DNA of 64,000 bases, taken from NCBI GenBank assembly GCA_947631195.1, contig CANRKK010000002.1:106290-170289 (forward strand), written 5' to 3'. This document shows, piece by piece, positions 6,878 through 15,090 of the stretch. A program made the position numbers and the translations under genes. The notes below the pieces were generated by a model. It was not told the origin of the DNA. It was given only the letters and a program-made list of their open reading frames with translations, and ran no database searches. Within the stretch, counting starts at the first letter, position 1, and each line of letters begins with the position of its first letter. The DNA is from an uncultured Clostridia bacterium. Lineage in GTDB: Bacteria; Bacillota; Clostridia; Christensenellales; Borkfalkiaceae.

Positions 6878-7858
6878 TTATTGTTGGTTTTCTTCGTTCG
6901 GGACGTCGGTTGAGACCTCTTCGGCGGCGGGCAAGTCGTCATTCTTTTTGGGCTTGCGCTTAACCGATTCGTCCAGCGGAACCGAAAAGCCCTTGCCCAG
7001 TATCTCGTTTGCGTCGGTTATAATTGTAAACGCCGTGGGGTCCACTTTGTGCAGCCTGGTTTTAAGCAGCACGGCCTGCGCGCGGCGGCACACCGTTATT
7101 ATTATAGTGCGCTCCGCGCCCGTGTAGCCCCCCTCGGCCTTATATTTTGTAAATCCGCGGTTTATGTCCTCGATTATCACCTTTGAAACGACGTCGGGAT
7201 TGTCGGTTATTATGGTTACGTATTTTGTTCTGGTGATATTTTCTATTATGCCGTCAACGACGAACGCCCTCAAAAACAGGCCCAGTATGGACAGCAGTCC
7301 CGACTCCGCTCCGAAGAAAAACGCAAGGCAGGAAACAACCAAATCGCTGACTATAACGGCGTTGCCTATGTTGAGATTGGTGTATTTTTTTACTATCAGC
7401 GCGATTATGTCGCTTCCGCCCGACGACGCGCCGCAGTGGAACATTATCGCGCAGCCGATGCCTATCAGAAGCACGGCGTACACCGCCTCCAACAGCCGCT
7501 GGTCGGTCAAAGGCCCGCCGAGCGGGAACAAGTAGCTTAAAAACCACACTTCAAAGGAGTACATCAGTGAGCAGAATATGGTTTTGAAGGTTACCCCCCT
7601 GCCCAAAAATATAAAGCCGACAAGCAGTAAAAACACGTTGAATATCGCCAGAATGACGGGCTGGGTCAAAAAGGGCACGTGCGGGGTGATGTAGTGCGAA
7701 AGCAAAATGGACACGCCGCTTATACCGCCCATTACAAAGCTGTTTGGCGCTTCGAACAGATATACCCCCACGGACATGCACAATATGCCCGCGTTGAGGA
7801 CGGCCCAGTAGATTACCTGCTTCATTATTTTGCTGCGTTTGTCCTGTTTGTTGTTCAT
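6878..7858 (-). CDS. YitT family membrane protein (DUF161 + DUF2179), paralogue A
   Basis: Integral membrane protein of 326 residues. About five hydrophobic segments fill residues 15-190 (YitT/DUF161), including GGISGVSILLSHY and CGASSGGSDIIALI, both glycine-rich motifs of the family. The C-terminal soluble DUF2179 domain follows (VTIITDNPDVVSKVI ... YTGAERTIIITVC ... AFTIITDANEILGKGF). A charged tail of about 40 residues extends beyond the domain and is absent from paralogue B. The start ATG 7858 has AAAGGGG upstream. The neighbouring gene at 8038-8931 is a close paralogue in the same orientation, so the pair arose by tandem duplication. The function of this family is not established. Confidence 0.88.
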   Translation of the reverse strand: MNNKQDKRSKIMKQVIYWAVLNAGILCMSVGVYLFEAPNSFVMGGISGVSILLSHYITPHVPFLTQPVILAIFNVFLLLVGFIFLGRGVTFKTIFCSLMYSFEVWFLSYLFPLGGPLTDQRLLEAVYAVLLIGIGCAIMFHCGASSGGSDIIALIVKKYTNLNIGNAVIVSDLVVSCLAFFFGAESGLLSILGLFLRAFVVDGIIENITRTKYVTIITDNPDVVSKVIIEDINRGFTKYKAEGGYTGAERTIIITVCRRAQAVLLKTRLHKVDPTAFTIITDANEILGKGFSVPLDESVKRKPKKNDDLPAAEEVSTDVPNEENQQ

Positions 7859-8037
7859 TACATTCCCCTTTGGGTTGCTGTTTGCAACGTTATATTATCG
7901 CCTCCCGGCTATGTGTTTTTTTTATTTTTTTACGACAGCCGCCCTGCGCCCCGCAGGGCAAACGCGCGCCGCGTGCGGAAAAGTAGCGCAAGCGGAATGA
8001 ATGGCTAACGCGCGGGCGGGCGCAAACGACGGGGCAG

Positions 8038-8931
8038 TCACATTCTTTCGGAAAAACCTTTGCCCAGTATTTCGTTTGCGTCGGTTATTATGACGAACGC
8101 CGTGGGGTCCACCTCGTGCAGTTTGGCCTTTAAGCGGGCTGCCTGCGAACGGCGGCACACCGTTATTATTATAGTGCGCTCCTCGCCAGTGTAGCCGCCC
8201 TCGCCCTTGTACTTGGTGTAGCCGCGGTGGATATAGTCTATTATCACTTCAGAAACTATCTGCGGGTTTACGGTGATTATGGTTACGTATTTTGTTTTGC
8301 CGAGGTTTTCTATTACGCCGTCTATCACGAACGATTTTGCGAATATGCCCAGCACCGAGAACAGCCCCGTGAGCGGCCCGAAAGTGAAAAACGCGAGGCA
8401 GGCTATAAGGAAGTCTGCGGCAAGCAGCGCGGGCGCGATGTTCATTTTGGAAAACTTTTTAATTATAAGGGCGATTATGTCGGTGCCGCCCGTCGAGGCG
8501 TGGCAGTTGAACACTATCGCGTGCGCCGCGCCCGACAAAATCACCGCGTACACCAGCTCCAGAAAGGGCTCGTCGGTGAGGGGCAGTTTTATGGGGATAA
8601 GGCTGAGGAGATACACTTCCAAAGAGTATGCTATGGAGCAATAAATTGTTAAAATAGTAAGCCCCTTGCCCAAAAATATAAGGCCCAGCACAAGCAGTAT
8701 GCCGTTGAGGATAGCCAGCAGCACGGGCTGGGTCAAAAAGGACACGTGCGGGGTGATGTATTTTGCAAGCACTATGGAAAGGCCGCCCATGCCCCCCAGC
8801 GTGAAGTGGTTAGGTTCGTTGAACAGGAACATGCTTATGGAAAGCAGCAGCACGCCCAAATTGAGCATCGCCCAATATTTGATCGTGGACACTATTTTGT
8901 TCGGTTTTTTATCGGGAATCGTGTTTAACAT
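8038..8931 (-). CDS. YitT family membrane protein (DUF161 + DUF2179), paralogue B
   Basis: Membrane protein of 297 residues with the same design as its neighbour: about five membrane segments, GGMGGLSIVLAKY and HASTGGTDIIALI glycine-rich motifs, then a DUF2179 domain with GYTGEERTIIITVC and AFVIITDANEILGKGF. It ends right at the family C-terminus, without the charged tail of paralogue A. ATG 8931 is preceded by GGAGG. A good promoter lies upstream. The 180-nt gap to paralogue A holds a G+C-rich hairpin (7939-7957) but no gene. Role unknown. Confidence 0.88.
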   Translation of the reverse strand: MLNTIPDKKPNKIVSTIKYWAMLNLGVLLLSISMFLFNEPNHFTLGGMGGLSIVLAKYITPHVSFLTQPVLLAILNGILLVLGLIFLGKGLTILTIYCSIAYSLEVYLLSLIPIKLPLTDEPFLELVYAVILSGAAHAIVFNCHASTGGTDIIALIIKKFSKMNIAPALLAADFLIACLAFFTFGPLTGLFSVLGIFAKSFVIDGVIENLGKTKYVTIITVNPQIVSEVIIDYIHRGYTKYKGEGGYTGEERTIIITVCRRSQAARLKAKLHEVDPTAFVIITDANEILGKGFSERM

Positions 8932-8958
8932 AGGGGCCTCCTCTCAAAGCCGCCTAAT

Positions 8959-8987
8959 ATCATAACACTAACTTTTTTCACTGTCAA
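8959..8987 (-). promoter_or_regulatory. Promoter of YitT paralogue B
   Basis: Minus strand TTGACA (8982-8987), 17-nt spacer, TATGAT (8959-8964), about 28 nt before the start codon. Confidence 0.8.
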
Positions 8988-9130
8988 TAATTTTATGCGC
9001 ATAGTGAATAAAATTTTAACGCGGCGGGCCGAGCGGTTACGGCGGCCCGCGGGCGCGCTGTTTTTATATATAGATTATAGCATTTTCGGGCGCGTTTGGC
9101 AATAGCTTTTTAAAAAACTCCCCGCCCGTT

Positions 9131-10096
9131 TTATCGGGCGGTTTTGCCGCGGCTTTCCTCCGCCTCAAAGCCCTCTTCCGCCAAAAGTTTGTTTAGCCGC
9201 GCAGGCAGATTTGCCGACCTTATAAACAGCGCCGCCCTGCCCAAAAGCCACGCGAAAACCAAAATTTCGGACAGCACGCAGCAGAGTATCTTGCAGTATA
9301 TGTTCATTCTTTTCCACAGCGACGGGGTGCGGACTATGTCCCCCTCCAGCCTGCCGTCCGCAAATACCGCGCGGTATATATAGGAGCCGTAAACCGCGCT
9401 TTTGCACAGCAAAAGTTGGAACGCGCCCTCCTTTACCGACTTGTTTTTCGACGGATTTTTAAGCACGTACGCGTTGTGCTCCCTGCCCGCCACCGAAAGT
9501 TTGGGGGCAACCAAAATAAAGACCGCGCACGCGGCTATAAAGACGCCCACGCAACCGCCCGTCAACGCGTTGTACGGGGCCGCGTCCCCCGCGTCCGTAA
9601 AGCCGAGGATAGCAGTCTGCGTCGTCAGAATGGCTATGAGCGCCGTGCAAAAACTTATTATCTTTATGCTGCGGTAAAAGTGCCCGCGGCTCTTGGTGCG
9701 GAATATCCCCGCGACGGCAAAGCCGAGTTCGCAAAAGGAGATAAACGCAAGCAGCACGACGTAAGTCAGCCCGTGCGCGCGAACCGTCCGCTGCGCAAAG
9801 AGCGTGGCGCACATAAAAAATATGTACGTCACGCTGGAAATCATCATAAATACCGCAACGAGAACATTGCGCTTTTTGAACGCCGCGCCCGCCTTTACGC
9901 CGAGCAGGCACTGCACTTTGGCAACGAGCAACGCGGACGTATATAGGGCTATTATGCATAGGGCGGGGTCGGCAAACAATCCCACAACAAATTTTCCCGC
10001 CGCGAGCGCAAACGAAAAGCACAGCGAAATAATCGTGTTTACTATCGTTTTTTTCTCAAAGGTCAGTCCCCTGTATTCGGCAAAGAGATTGCGCAT
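9131..10096 (-). CDS. Unknown multi-pass membrane protein
   Basis: I do not recognise the family. The 321 residues contain about seven hydrophobic stretches: near residues 20-40, 45-65, 75-100, 108-130, 143-165, 180-200 and a last one near 270-295. A soluble loop with KNPSKNKSVKEG lies before the last one, and the C-terminus is charged. ATG 10096 has GGAG upstream. It lies 23 nt downstream of another membrane-protein gene and is probably cotranscribed with it. Both are divergent from a TetR regulator, which may control them. Confidence 0.7.
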   Translation of the reverse strand: MRNLFAEYRGLTFEKKTIVNTIISLCFSFALAAGKFVVGLFADPALCIIALYTSALLVAKVQCLLGVKAGAAFKKRNVLVAVFMMISSVTYIFFMCATLFAQRTVRAHGLTYVVLLAFISFCELGFAVAGIFRTKSRGHFYRSIKIISFCTALIAILTTQTAILGFTDAGDAAPYNALTGGCVGVFIAACAVFILVAPKLSVAGREHNAYVLKNPSKNKSVKEGAFQLLLCKSAVYGSYIYRAVFADGRLEGDIVRTPSLWKRMNIYCKILCCVLSEILVFAWLLGRAALFIRSANLPARLNKLLAEEGFEAEESRGKTAR

Positions 10097-10119
10097 TTTG
10101 CGGCTCCGTGTTGAGTTTT

Positions 10120-10656
10120 TCAGATAATTTCTGCGGATAAAAGCCCGTTTGCGCGCTCGAGGAGGTTATAAAAATTTTCCTCCCCCTGCTCTATGGCGGG
10201 CTGCACCTTGGCCCTTTTGCTCTGGACCGATTTTTTGTAAATAAAGTAGTTTACGCCGCACAATACAAGGCCCGCAACCCCCATAACTATGCCGCCGATA
10301 AGCGCGGGCACGCTGTTCGGCATCGTCATCACAAGGCTCATGCCGCCGCCGAAGAGCAGGGCCGCGGCAACGCCGAAGATATAGGCGAATACGGCCGCGC
10401 CGAAAGTGACCGAACGCTTCAGCCCCAAAAGAGTTTCAAAGGCCTCCTCCGCCTGCCGCTCGGCCTTTACCAGCTCCTGTCTGTGCCGTATCTTCCTGTC
10501 CCTTTTCAAAGAAAGCGTCAGCCCGCCCGCAGGGGTGGTCACCGAGGAAACGATTTCCCAGCCCATAGCCTCATACATGTCGGCCGCGGCGGGACCGTTT
10601 TCCGCTTTTACGGTCTTGGTTTTGTACTCGTATGCCACAAAGTTTTTTTCTTCCAT
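10120..10656 (-). CDS. Unknown membrane protein with DUF4177-like N-terminus
   Basis: A 178-residue protein. The first ~55 residues (VAYEYKTKTVKAENGP ... AMGWEIVSSVTTPAGG) resemble the small domains that begin with a Y-E-Y-K strand and carry a GWE motif (DUF4177-like). This is a weak similarity judged by eye. Two membrane helices follow at about 85-107 and 117-138. Start ATG 10656 follows GGAGG with a 9-nt spacer. First gene of a two-gene unit with 9131-10096 and divergent from the TetR gene, so it is a candidate target of that repressor. Confidence 0.7.
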   Translation of the reverse strand: MEEKNFVAYEYKTKTVKAENGPAAADMYEAMGWEIVSSVTTPAGGLTLSLKRDRKIRHRQELVKAERQAEEAFETLLGLKRSVTFGAAVFAYIFGVAAALLFGGGMSLVMTMPNSVPALIGGIVMGVAGLVLCGVNYFIYKKSVQSKRAKVQPAIEQGEENFYNLLERANGLLSAEII

Positions 10657-10703
10657 AATATTATACCTCCAAAAATTTTTCCCCGCAAGAAAGACGGCGC
10701 CAG

Positions 10704-10732
10704 TTGACTTTTTCGCGAGACAAGTGTATCAT
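10704..10732 (+). promoter_or_regulatory. Promoter of the TetR-family gene
   Basis: TTGACT (10704-10709), 17-nt spacer, TATCAT (10727-10732). It lies in the divergent region, where an imperfect direct repeat gacggacgggc occurs twice just downstream (10739-10749, 10761-10771), a possible operator. Confidence 0.65.
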
Positions 10733-10829
10733 ACTATAGACGGACGGGCATTGCAAGCAGACGGACGGGCGGTTGGACACATCCTGAAATTTGTTCTTTA
10801 AAATAATACACATACGGGGGTTTTGTATC

Positions 10830-11345
10830 GTGGAATACCTGCAGGAAGATTATACAAAATACTACATAGTGCAGGCGCTGTTTAAGCTGATGGGGGAATA
10901 CGAATACGAAAAAATAAACGTCACCGACATTGCAAAAAAGGCGGGCGTGGGCAGGGCAACCTTCTACCGCTATTTTAAGCGCAAAGAGGACGTGCTGGTA
11001 TATTATATGGACCGCAACAGGCAAAATTTTATTTTTTCGCAGAGATACTATCCGAGATGCCGCGAGGACTATCTGGCGCTGGTTAAAAACGTGTTTGAAC
11101 TGTTCAGGGAAAATAAGGAGCCGATAAAGCTGATGCGCAGGGCGAGGCTGGAATATATCTATCTCGACTTTTTAAACAAAAATTTTGCTGACATGTTCTG
11201 CGAGGAATATCCCGAACAAAACGGCTACGCCCCCTACCTTTACGCGGGGATGCTGTTCAACGTGTCTATGGCGTGGCTGGACGGCGACTGCGCGGGCAGC
11301 GCGGACGACCTTGCCGAAGTTGTGGTAAACGCCATATATAACTGA
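10830..11345 (+). CDS. TetR family transcriptional regulator
   Basis: A 171-residue protein with a classic TetR N-terminal helix-turn-helix: residues ~10-55 contain YEKINVTDIAKKAGVGRATFYRYFKRKEDVL. The C-terminal part is an all-helical ligand domain without a recognisable subfamily. The GTG at 10830 is chosen as start: GGGGG stands 9 nt upstream, and TetR proteins begin 10-15 residues before the first helix. It is divergent from two membrane-protein genes, so local control of those genes is likely but unproved. Confidence 0.88.
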   Translation: MEYLQEDYTKYYIVQALFKLMGEYEYEKINVTDIAKKAGVGRATFYRYFKRKEDVLVYYMDRNRQNFIFSQRYYPRCREDYLALVKNVFELFRENKEPIKLMRRARLEYIYLDFLNKNFADMFCEEYPEQNGYAPYLYAGMLFNVSMAWLDGDCAGSADDLAEVVVNAIYN

Positions 11346-11387
11346 ACCTCGCTTTTTATTTATTTTTTATTTTGCCGTTAAAATCGC

Positions 11388-11416
11388 TTGTTTTTTTCGG
11401 AAAAGGACTATATAAT
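11388..11416 (+). promoter_or_regulatory. Promoter of tRNA-Gln
   Basis: TTGTTT (11388-11393), 17-nt spacer, TATAAT (11411-11416), 20 nt before the tRNA. Confidence 0.75.
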
Positions 11417-11436
11417 AATTGAGTAATAAAAAATAT

Positions 11437-11511
11437 TGGGGCGTCGCCAAGCGGTAAGGCAACGGACTCTGACTCCGTCATTCGGGTGTTCGAATCACTT
11501 CGCCCCAGCCA
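11437..11511 (+). tRNA. tRNA-Gln (anticodon CUG), CCA encoded
   Basis: Acceptor stem tggggcg/cgcccca is perfect. The D arm is gcc-aagcggtaa-ggc, the anticodon arm acgga-ctCTGac-tccgt, and the T arm gggtg-ttcgaat-cactt has two G-U pairs. Discriminator G and CCA end at 11511. The tRNA marks the left border of the A+T-rich island. Confidence 0.95.
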
Positions 11512-11513
11512 AA

Positions 11514-11569
11514 AGCGCTGTTTTTCGTTCAATTTCAGGGTGTTTTGAACGATTAACGGCGCTTTTTTT
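11514..11569 (+). terminator. Terminator of tRNA-Gln
   Basis: Long interrupted stem: agcgc/gcgct outside and cgttcaa/ttgaacg inside, followed by seven T residues. Confidence 0.75.
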
Positions 11570-11788
11570 ATGCAATTTTGGCTTGTTGTGAGTGATTTTT
11601 GGGGACTTTTGGGGGACCAAATTGACCGCATATTTGCAGCTTACAACCGCCGCGCACGGCACATATCGTTTTTTACAACGAAAAAGCCGCCGACTGCTAT
11701 TCGCAAACCACCGGCTTTATCCGTATTCGGCAACTTCAATTTGCTCTATATTTGTTATGCATCCTATAAAATTTTTTTTGCCAAATAT
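11570..11788. other. Gap between tRNA-Gln and the island's first gene
   Basis: No credible gene, promoter or direct repeat of the tRNA 3' end is visible here. An inverted pair aaagccgccg... / ...ccggcttt (about 11685-11722) could terminate the AlbA_2 gene. No integrase gene is present. Confidence 0.4.
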
Positions 11789-12862
11789 TTATTTGTTGGG
11801 AATGATTAACCTCAATGTTTCTATTTCAGCTAAAGTCATATTTTCAAAACCTTCTTTAACTTTTGAGTAGACTAAAGAGCTGTACGTTGTTTGATGTATT
11901 GCCTCTTGAATAAAAACATTTTCTATCCCCTCGTTTAAATGATTGTTTTTAATGAAGAAAACAACTCTATGATAAGTTATTTTTCCGTCCGAAAGCAACT
12001 TGCCATCTTTAGTAGTTACTGCATCCTCTATTAGTTTATTAAAAATGTCTACTGCGCGATAAGGATGCGTTTTATTGGGGTTCATAATGGCGGTGACATT
12101 TGATGTTAATTCATACTTTCCTGTGTCTGTTTTAAGCGCTAATGTCCCAATTATTTTTAATGTCGGGTCCCCGGATATTTCATCAAAGTGCCCTTCCTTG
12201 ATTAACTTGAATTTCGACAGCACACTTTCGTCAAGAACGATACCGTTTTCATAATTGTCCGCTGTTATAAGTTTCCCGTTTTTGGCATCTATGACCAAAG
12301 CGTTGTCAAGCCCGATTTTAGCAATCTCACCCAAGAATTTCATCCATTTTTCTTGTTCGCACTTACGCTTGTTCTCAATTATAGCACTCAACTCGGCATA
12401 TTGAATTTTTTTGACCGAATCGTTGTATCTGTAAAATATATCTCCCGGCTTTATGTCATTTGAATAGCTTGTTGCAAATATATGTGGTTTGTTTTTAGAT
12501 TCGGGTATAAAAAGGATAATGAAACGTTTATCGCCAATCTTATGCAGATAATGTTTATATTCTAAATTAGGTTGGCATGAAGTTAGTATTCGTCCTCTGG
12601 TGGATTCCGAATCCATATTAGTTTTATAGTAATTGATTTTGGAATCGGTAAGGCCTTTTAATTCTCTGTCGGTGGGTTCAACTCCGAATAGAATATAACC
12701 TCCGCGATTATTGGCCAATCCATTCATAGTTTTGAAAATCTCGACATCAATATTAAAATTGACCTTATATTCAACGTCGTAGGCTTCAGGAGCTATTAAT
12801 CTGCCATCCTCATCGCAACAGAAAAGGGCATCAAGTATTTCTTTGGAAAACTCTTCGTTCAT
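11789..12862 (-). CDS. AlbA_2 / Schlafen-like domain protein
   Basis: A 357-residue protein. Its first half is an AlbA_2 (divergent AAA-4) domain: YDVEYKVNFNIDVEIFKTMNGLANNRGGYILFGVEP-type start, here around residues 24-60, followed by KINYYKTNMDSE and a strand with IILFIPES near residue 110, and an FYRYNDS segment. The second half has no domain I recognise. Such domains bind nucleic acids and occur in defence islands. The ATG at 12862 has AAGGGAG just upstream; an in-frame extension would overlap the res stop region. It is the last gene of the mod-res operon, 17 nt after res, suggesting an accessory role in restriction, although this is only context. Confidence 0.78.
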   Translation of the reverse strand: MNEEFSKEILDALFCCDEDGRLIAPEAYDVEYKVNFNIDVEIFKTMNGLANNRGGYILFGVEPTDRELKGLTDSKINYYKTNMDSESTRGRILTSCQPNLEYKHYLHKIGDKRFIILFIPESKNKPHIFATSYSNDIKPGDIFYRYNDSVKKIQYAELSAIIENKRKCEQEKWMKFLGEIAKIGLDNALVIDAKNGKLITADNYENGIVLDESVLSKFKLIKEGHFDEISGDPTLKIIGTLALKTDTGKYELTSNVTAIMNPNKTHPYRAVDIFNKLIEDAVTTKDGKLLSDGKITYHRVVFFIKNNHLNEGIENVFIQEAIHQTTYSSLVYSKVKEGFENMTLAEIETLRLIIPNK

Positions 12863-12879
12863 ATACGCTCCCTTAACAG

Positions 12880-15090
12880 TTAGAACACTTCTTCGAGCGG
12901 CTGCCAATGGTCGTCTGCCATATCAATTGCGAAAACCGTATTGTTAATATACAGTCGGTTATCTTTATCGCGGACAAATCCCCAATGCAGTCCTTTCTCC
13001 TGCGCATAGTGTTTGAAAGCATTGAATTTGTTTTCAATCTGAATATCAATATTTTTGTCTTTGCCCTTACTTTCGCCGCCTTTGGTTTCAATTACCCAAA
13101 CCGTTCCGTCCTTCATTTTTACGATATAGTCCGCATAAAAAAGCCATTGACGCCGTAGCGCGTCAACATAGACGATAGAAAAATACTGTTGTCCCGAATC
13201 GCCGTTTTTATAGACCCAATCTATATCCGCCCGCGTTTCGCAATATTGCTCGAACAGCATTTCCGAAGTACTGCGGACAAGGCTTGTCGCAAAACCCGAA
13301 GTATAATCCTCATAGGCGTTATTCAGATATTCGGTTTCATTTTTTACATTGCTATCGTACTTAAAAAAGTCTTGTTCGGGGATATGAAAAGCGATAGTTT
13401 TCGGGTGAATGGGAAGTTCCAATTGCTCTGCCAAATTTGCCGTTGCTTCACGGAAATCCTGACGGAGCTTTTTTTCGTTATTTATGACAAACGCATAAAA
13501 TTCCCGCGTTTCAAGCGCAACGAGCTTTTTGTTTGCCATAAGCCCTTTACGGAAAAGCCGTTCCAAAATTGCCTTGACTTTGACCGTCTGCATCCCGATT
13601 GCCGTTTTAATGGAATCCACGGCATGTAGCAAATAAATTCCGTGCTTATGGGTACTTACTTCCCTGTGAATGGAACGGTAGTTGTCGCTATTGGCTACTG
13701 CAACCGTCCTTACAAACTCGCCTTCGAGGACTTGTCCGCGAATCGTATCCCCAAATATATACCCCGCGTCGGCAAGGAGCATTTTATTTTGCTTTTTATC
13801 GCTTCCGAGCTTATACTTGTCCACAAGAAAATCATATAGCTTATACAAAACGTCTCTCTCGCCCAATCCGCCGAAGTCGAGGTCGCGCATCTGCTTTTCG
13901 AGCGTAAAAGTTTTGCATTTATCTTTAAGGAAAAGACGGCGGGTTTCGTATGCCTTGTCTACGGAAGCCAAAAGTCCTGTCTTATATTTTTCGTCAAAGG
14001 TATATACATAGCAAAAATCAAGGAGGTCGTCCTCATAATGGACCGCTTCGGGCATTCTGCGTATGCGCCCGATTGTTTGAATTTCAAAGCTCTCGCTCAT
14101 TCCTTCACGGAGCTTTACAAGAATTTTTGCGCGCGGGCAATCCCAGCCCGTAGATATCGCCTGTTTCATTAAGAGAAATATGGGGATTCCGTCGTTCTCC
14201 GTCAGATTTTCGGGCAAGTCGCGCTTGTCCTCGCTCATCCATTTAGATACCATGCCGTTGTCGTATGTATAACCCATGGATTCCAATTTCTTCTCCACGG
14301 CGGCAATCGTTTCGGGTTGTCCGTTCGGGAATTGTATCAAGACAAGCGGGCGAATAGTCTTGCCGAGAGCGTTATAATGACTTGCAATGTCCTTGCGTTT
14401 GCGATCTGCAAGGTCAAGCAAGCAGTCATAATCTTCATCAACGGTCATTCCCTCGGTGATACCCTCGTTTACATATAACGCTTTTGTGATAAGCCCCGCA
14501 TTGATTACGTCAAGTTCGTCGATCTCAAAATATTCAAACCGCTTGTTTTCTTCTGCCGTTGCGCTTACTCGGATAATATTCTTTGCGGAAAAAGCGTCTA
14601 TAACGGCTTTCGCTTTGGCGGTATTGTTAGAGTGTTCCTCGTCGATGATGACGATAAATTGCAGATTGGAACGGTACGCCTCGGCGATTCTGTCGTATAG
14701 GTTTTTACGTTCGCCTTCGCGGAGTGCCGTATTGCCCGTTTTTGTCACCAATTCCCAATTCACAAACGTCGTACTTCCTGCGGAAAAACCGCCTTGCAAT
14801 GCGTCAAACAAAGTTTGTGTATGGCGGTGAGGAGCGTATTTTTGCATTTTTTTACGGCTTTGTTCTTCCAAATCGCCTTTGCCGGGGCATAGCCATATAA
14901 AGGCGGTATTGCCATCGATTTTGTCAAGATATTCTTCAACAAAGTCTATCAGGATAATCGTCTTGCCCGAACCTGTCGGGGACTTCATAACGATTGTCTG
15001 CTTGCTGTTATCGTCGCCTACAAGGTCAATCAGCTTTAATACCGCCTTTTCTTGAAAATCAAAAAGATTTATTGCAATGCCGCCTACCAT
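12880..15090 (-). CDS. res: Type III restriction enzyme, Res subunit
   Basis: ATP-dependent helicase-nuclease subunit of a type III restriction-modification enzyme. At 736 residues it is shorter than usual (~900-1000). Walker A is SPTGSGKT (37-44), Walker B/DExH is IIDEEHSN (~residue 153), motif III is VSATAEE, and motif VI is QTIGRIRRMPE. The C-terminal PD-(D/E)xK nuclease site is visible as FYADYIV ... VWVIETKGG. All key residues are present, so it should be active. The start ATG overlaps the mod stop by 7 nt (ATGGTAG), with AAGGAG upstream, which indicates translational coupling. Res acts only in complex with Mod, cutting when two unmethylated sites are found in opposite orientation (known for the family). 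Confidence 0.93.
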   Translation of the reverse strand: MVGGIAINLFDFQEKAVLKLIDLVGDDNSKQTIVMKSPTGSGKTIILIDFVEEYLDKIDGNTAFIWLCPGKGDLEEQSRKKMQKYAPHRHTQTLFDALQGGFSAGSTTFVNWELVTKTGNTALREGERKNLYDRIAEAYRSNLQFIVIIDEEHSNNTAKAKAVIDAFSAKNIIRVSATAEENKRFEYFEIDELDVINAGLITKALYVNEGITEGMTVDEDYDCLLDLADRKRKDIASHYNALGKTIRPLVLIQFPNGQPETIAAVEKKLESMGYTYDNGMVSKWMSEDKRDLPENLTENDGIPIFLLMKQAISTGWDCPRAKILVKLREGMSESFEIQTIGRIRRMPEAVHYEDDLLDFCYVYTFDEKYKTGLLASVDKAYETRRLFLKDKCKTFTLEKQMRDLDFGGLGERDVLYKLYDFLVDKYKLGSDKKQNKMLLADAGYIFGDTIRGQVLEGEFVRTVAVANSDNYRSIHREVSTHKHGIYLLHAVDSIKTAIGMQTVKVKAILERLFRKGLMANKKLVALETREFYAFVINNEKKLRQDFREATANLAEQLELPIHPKTIAFHIPEQDFFKYDSNVKNETEYLNNAYEDYTSGFATSLVRSTSEMLFEQYCETRADIDWVYKNGDSGQQYFSIVYVDALRRQWLFYADYIVKMKDGTVWVIETKGGESKGKDKNIDIQIENKFNAFKHYAQEKGLHWGFVRDKDNRLYINNTVFAIDMADDHWQPLEEVF

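Noticed and set aside
11356..11631. Minus-strand reading frame of 91 aa across the tRNA-Gln gene
   Set aside because: It contains the familiar translation of an antisense tRNA (GRSDSNTRMTESESVALPLG) and spans the tRNA, its promoter and its terminator; no ribosome site.
11437..11788. Integrase or att repeat next to tRNA-Gln
   Set aside because: No recombinase motif in any frame and no second copy of the tRNA 3' end found near 36.2 kb.
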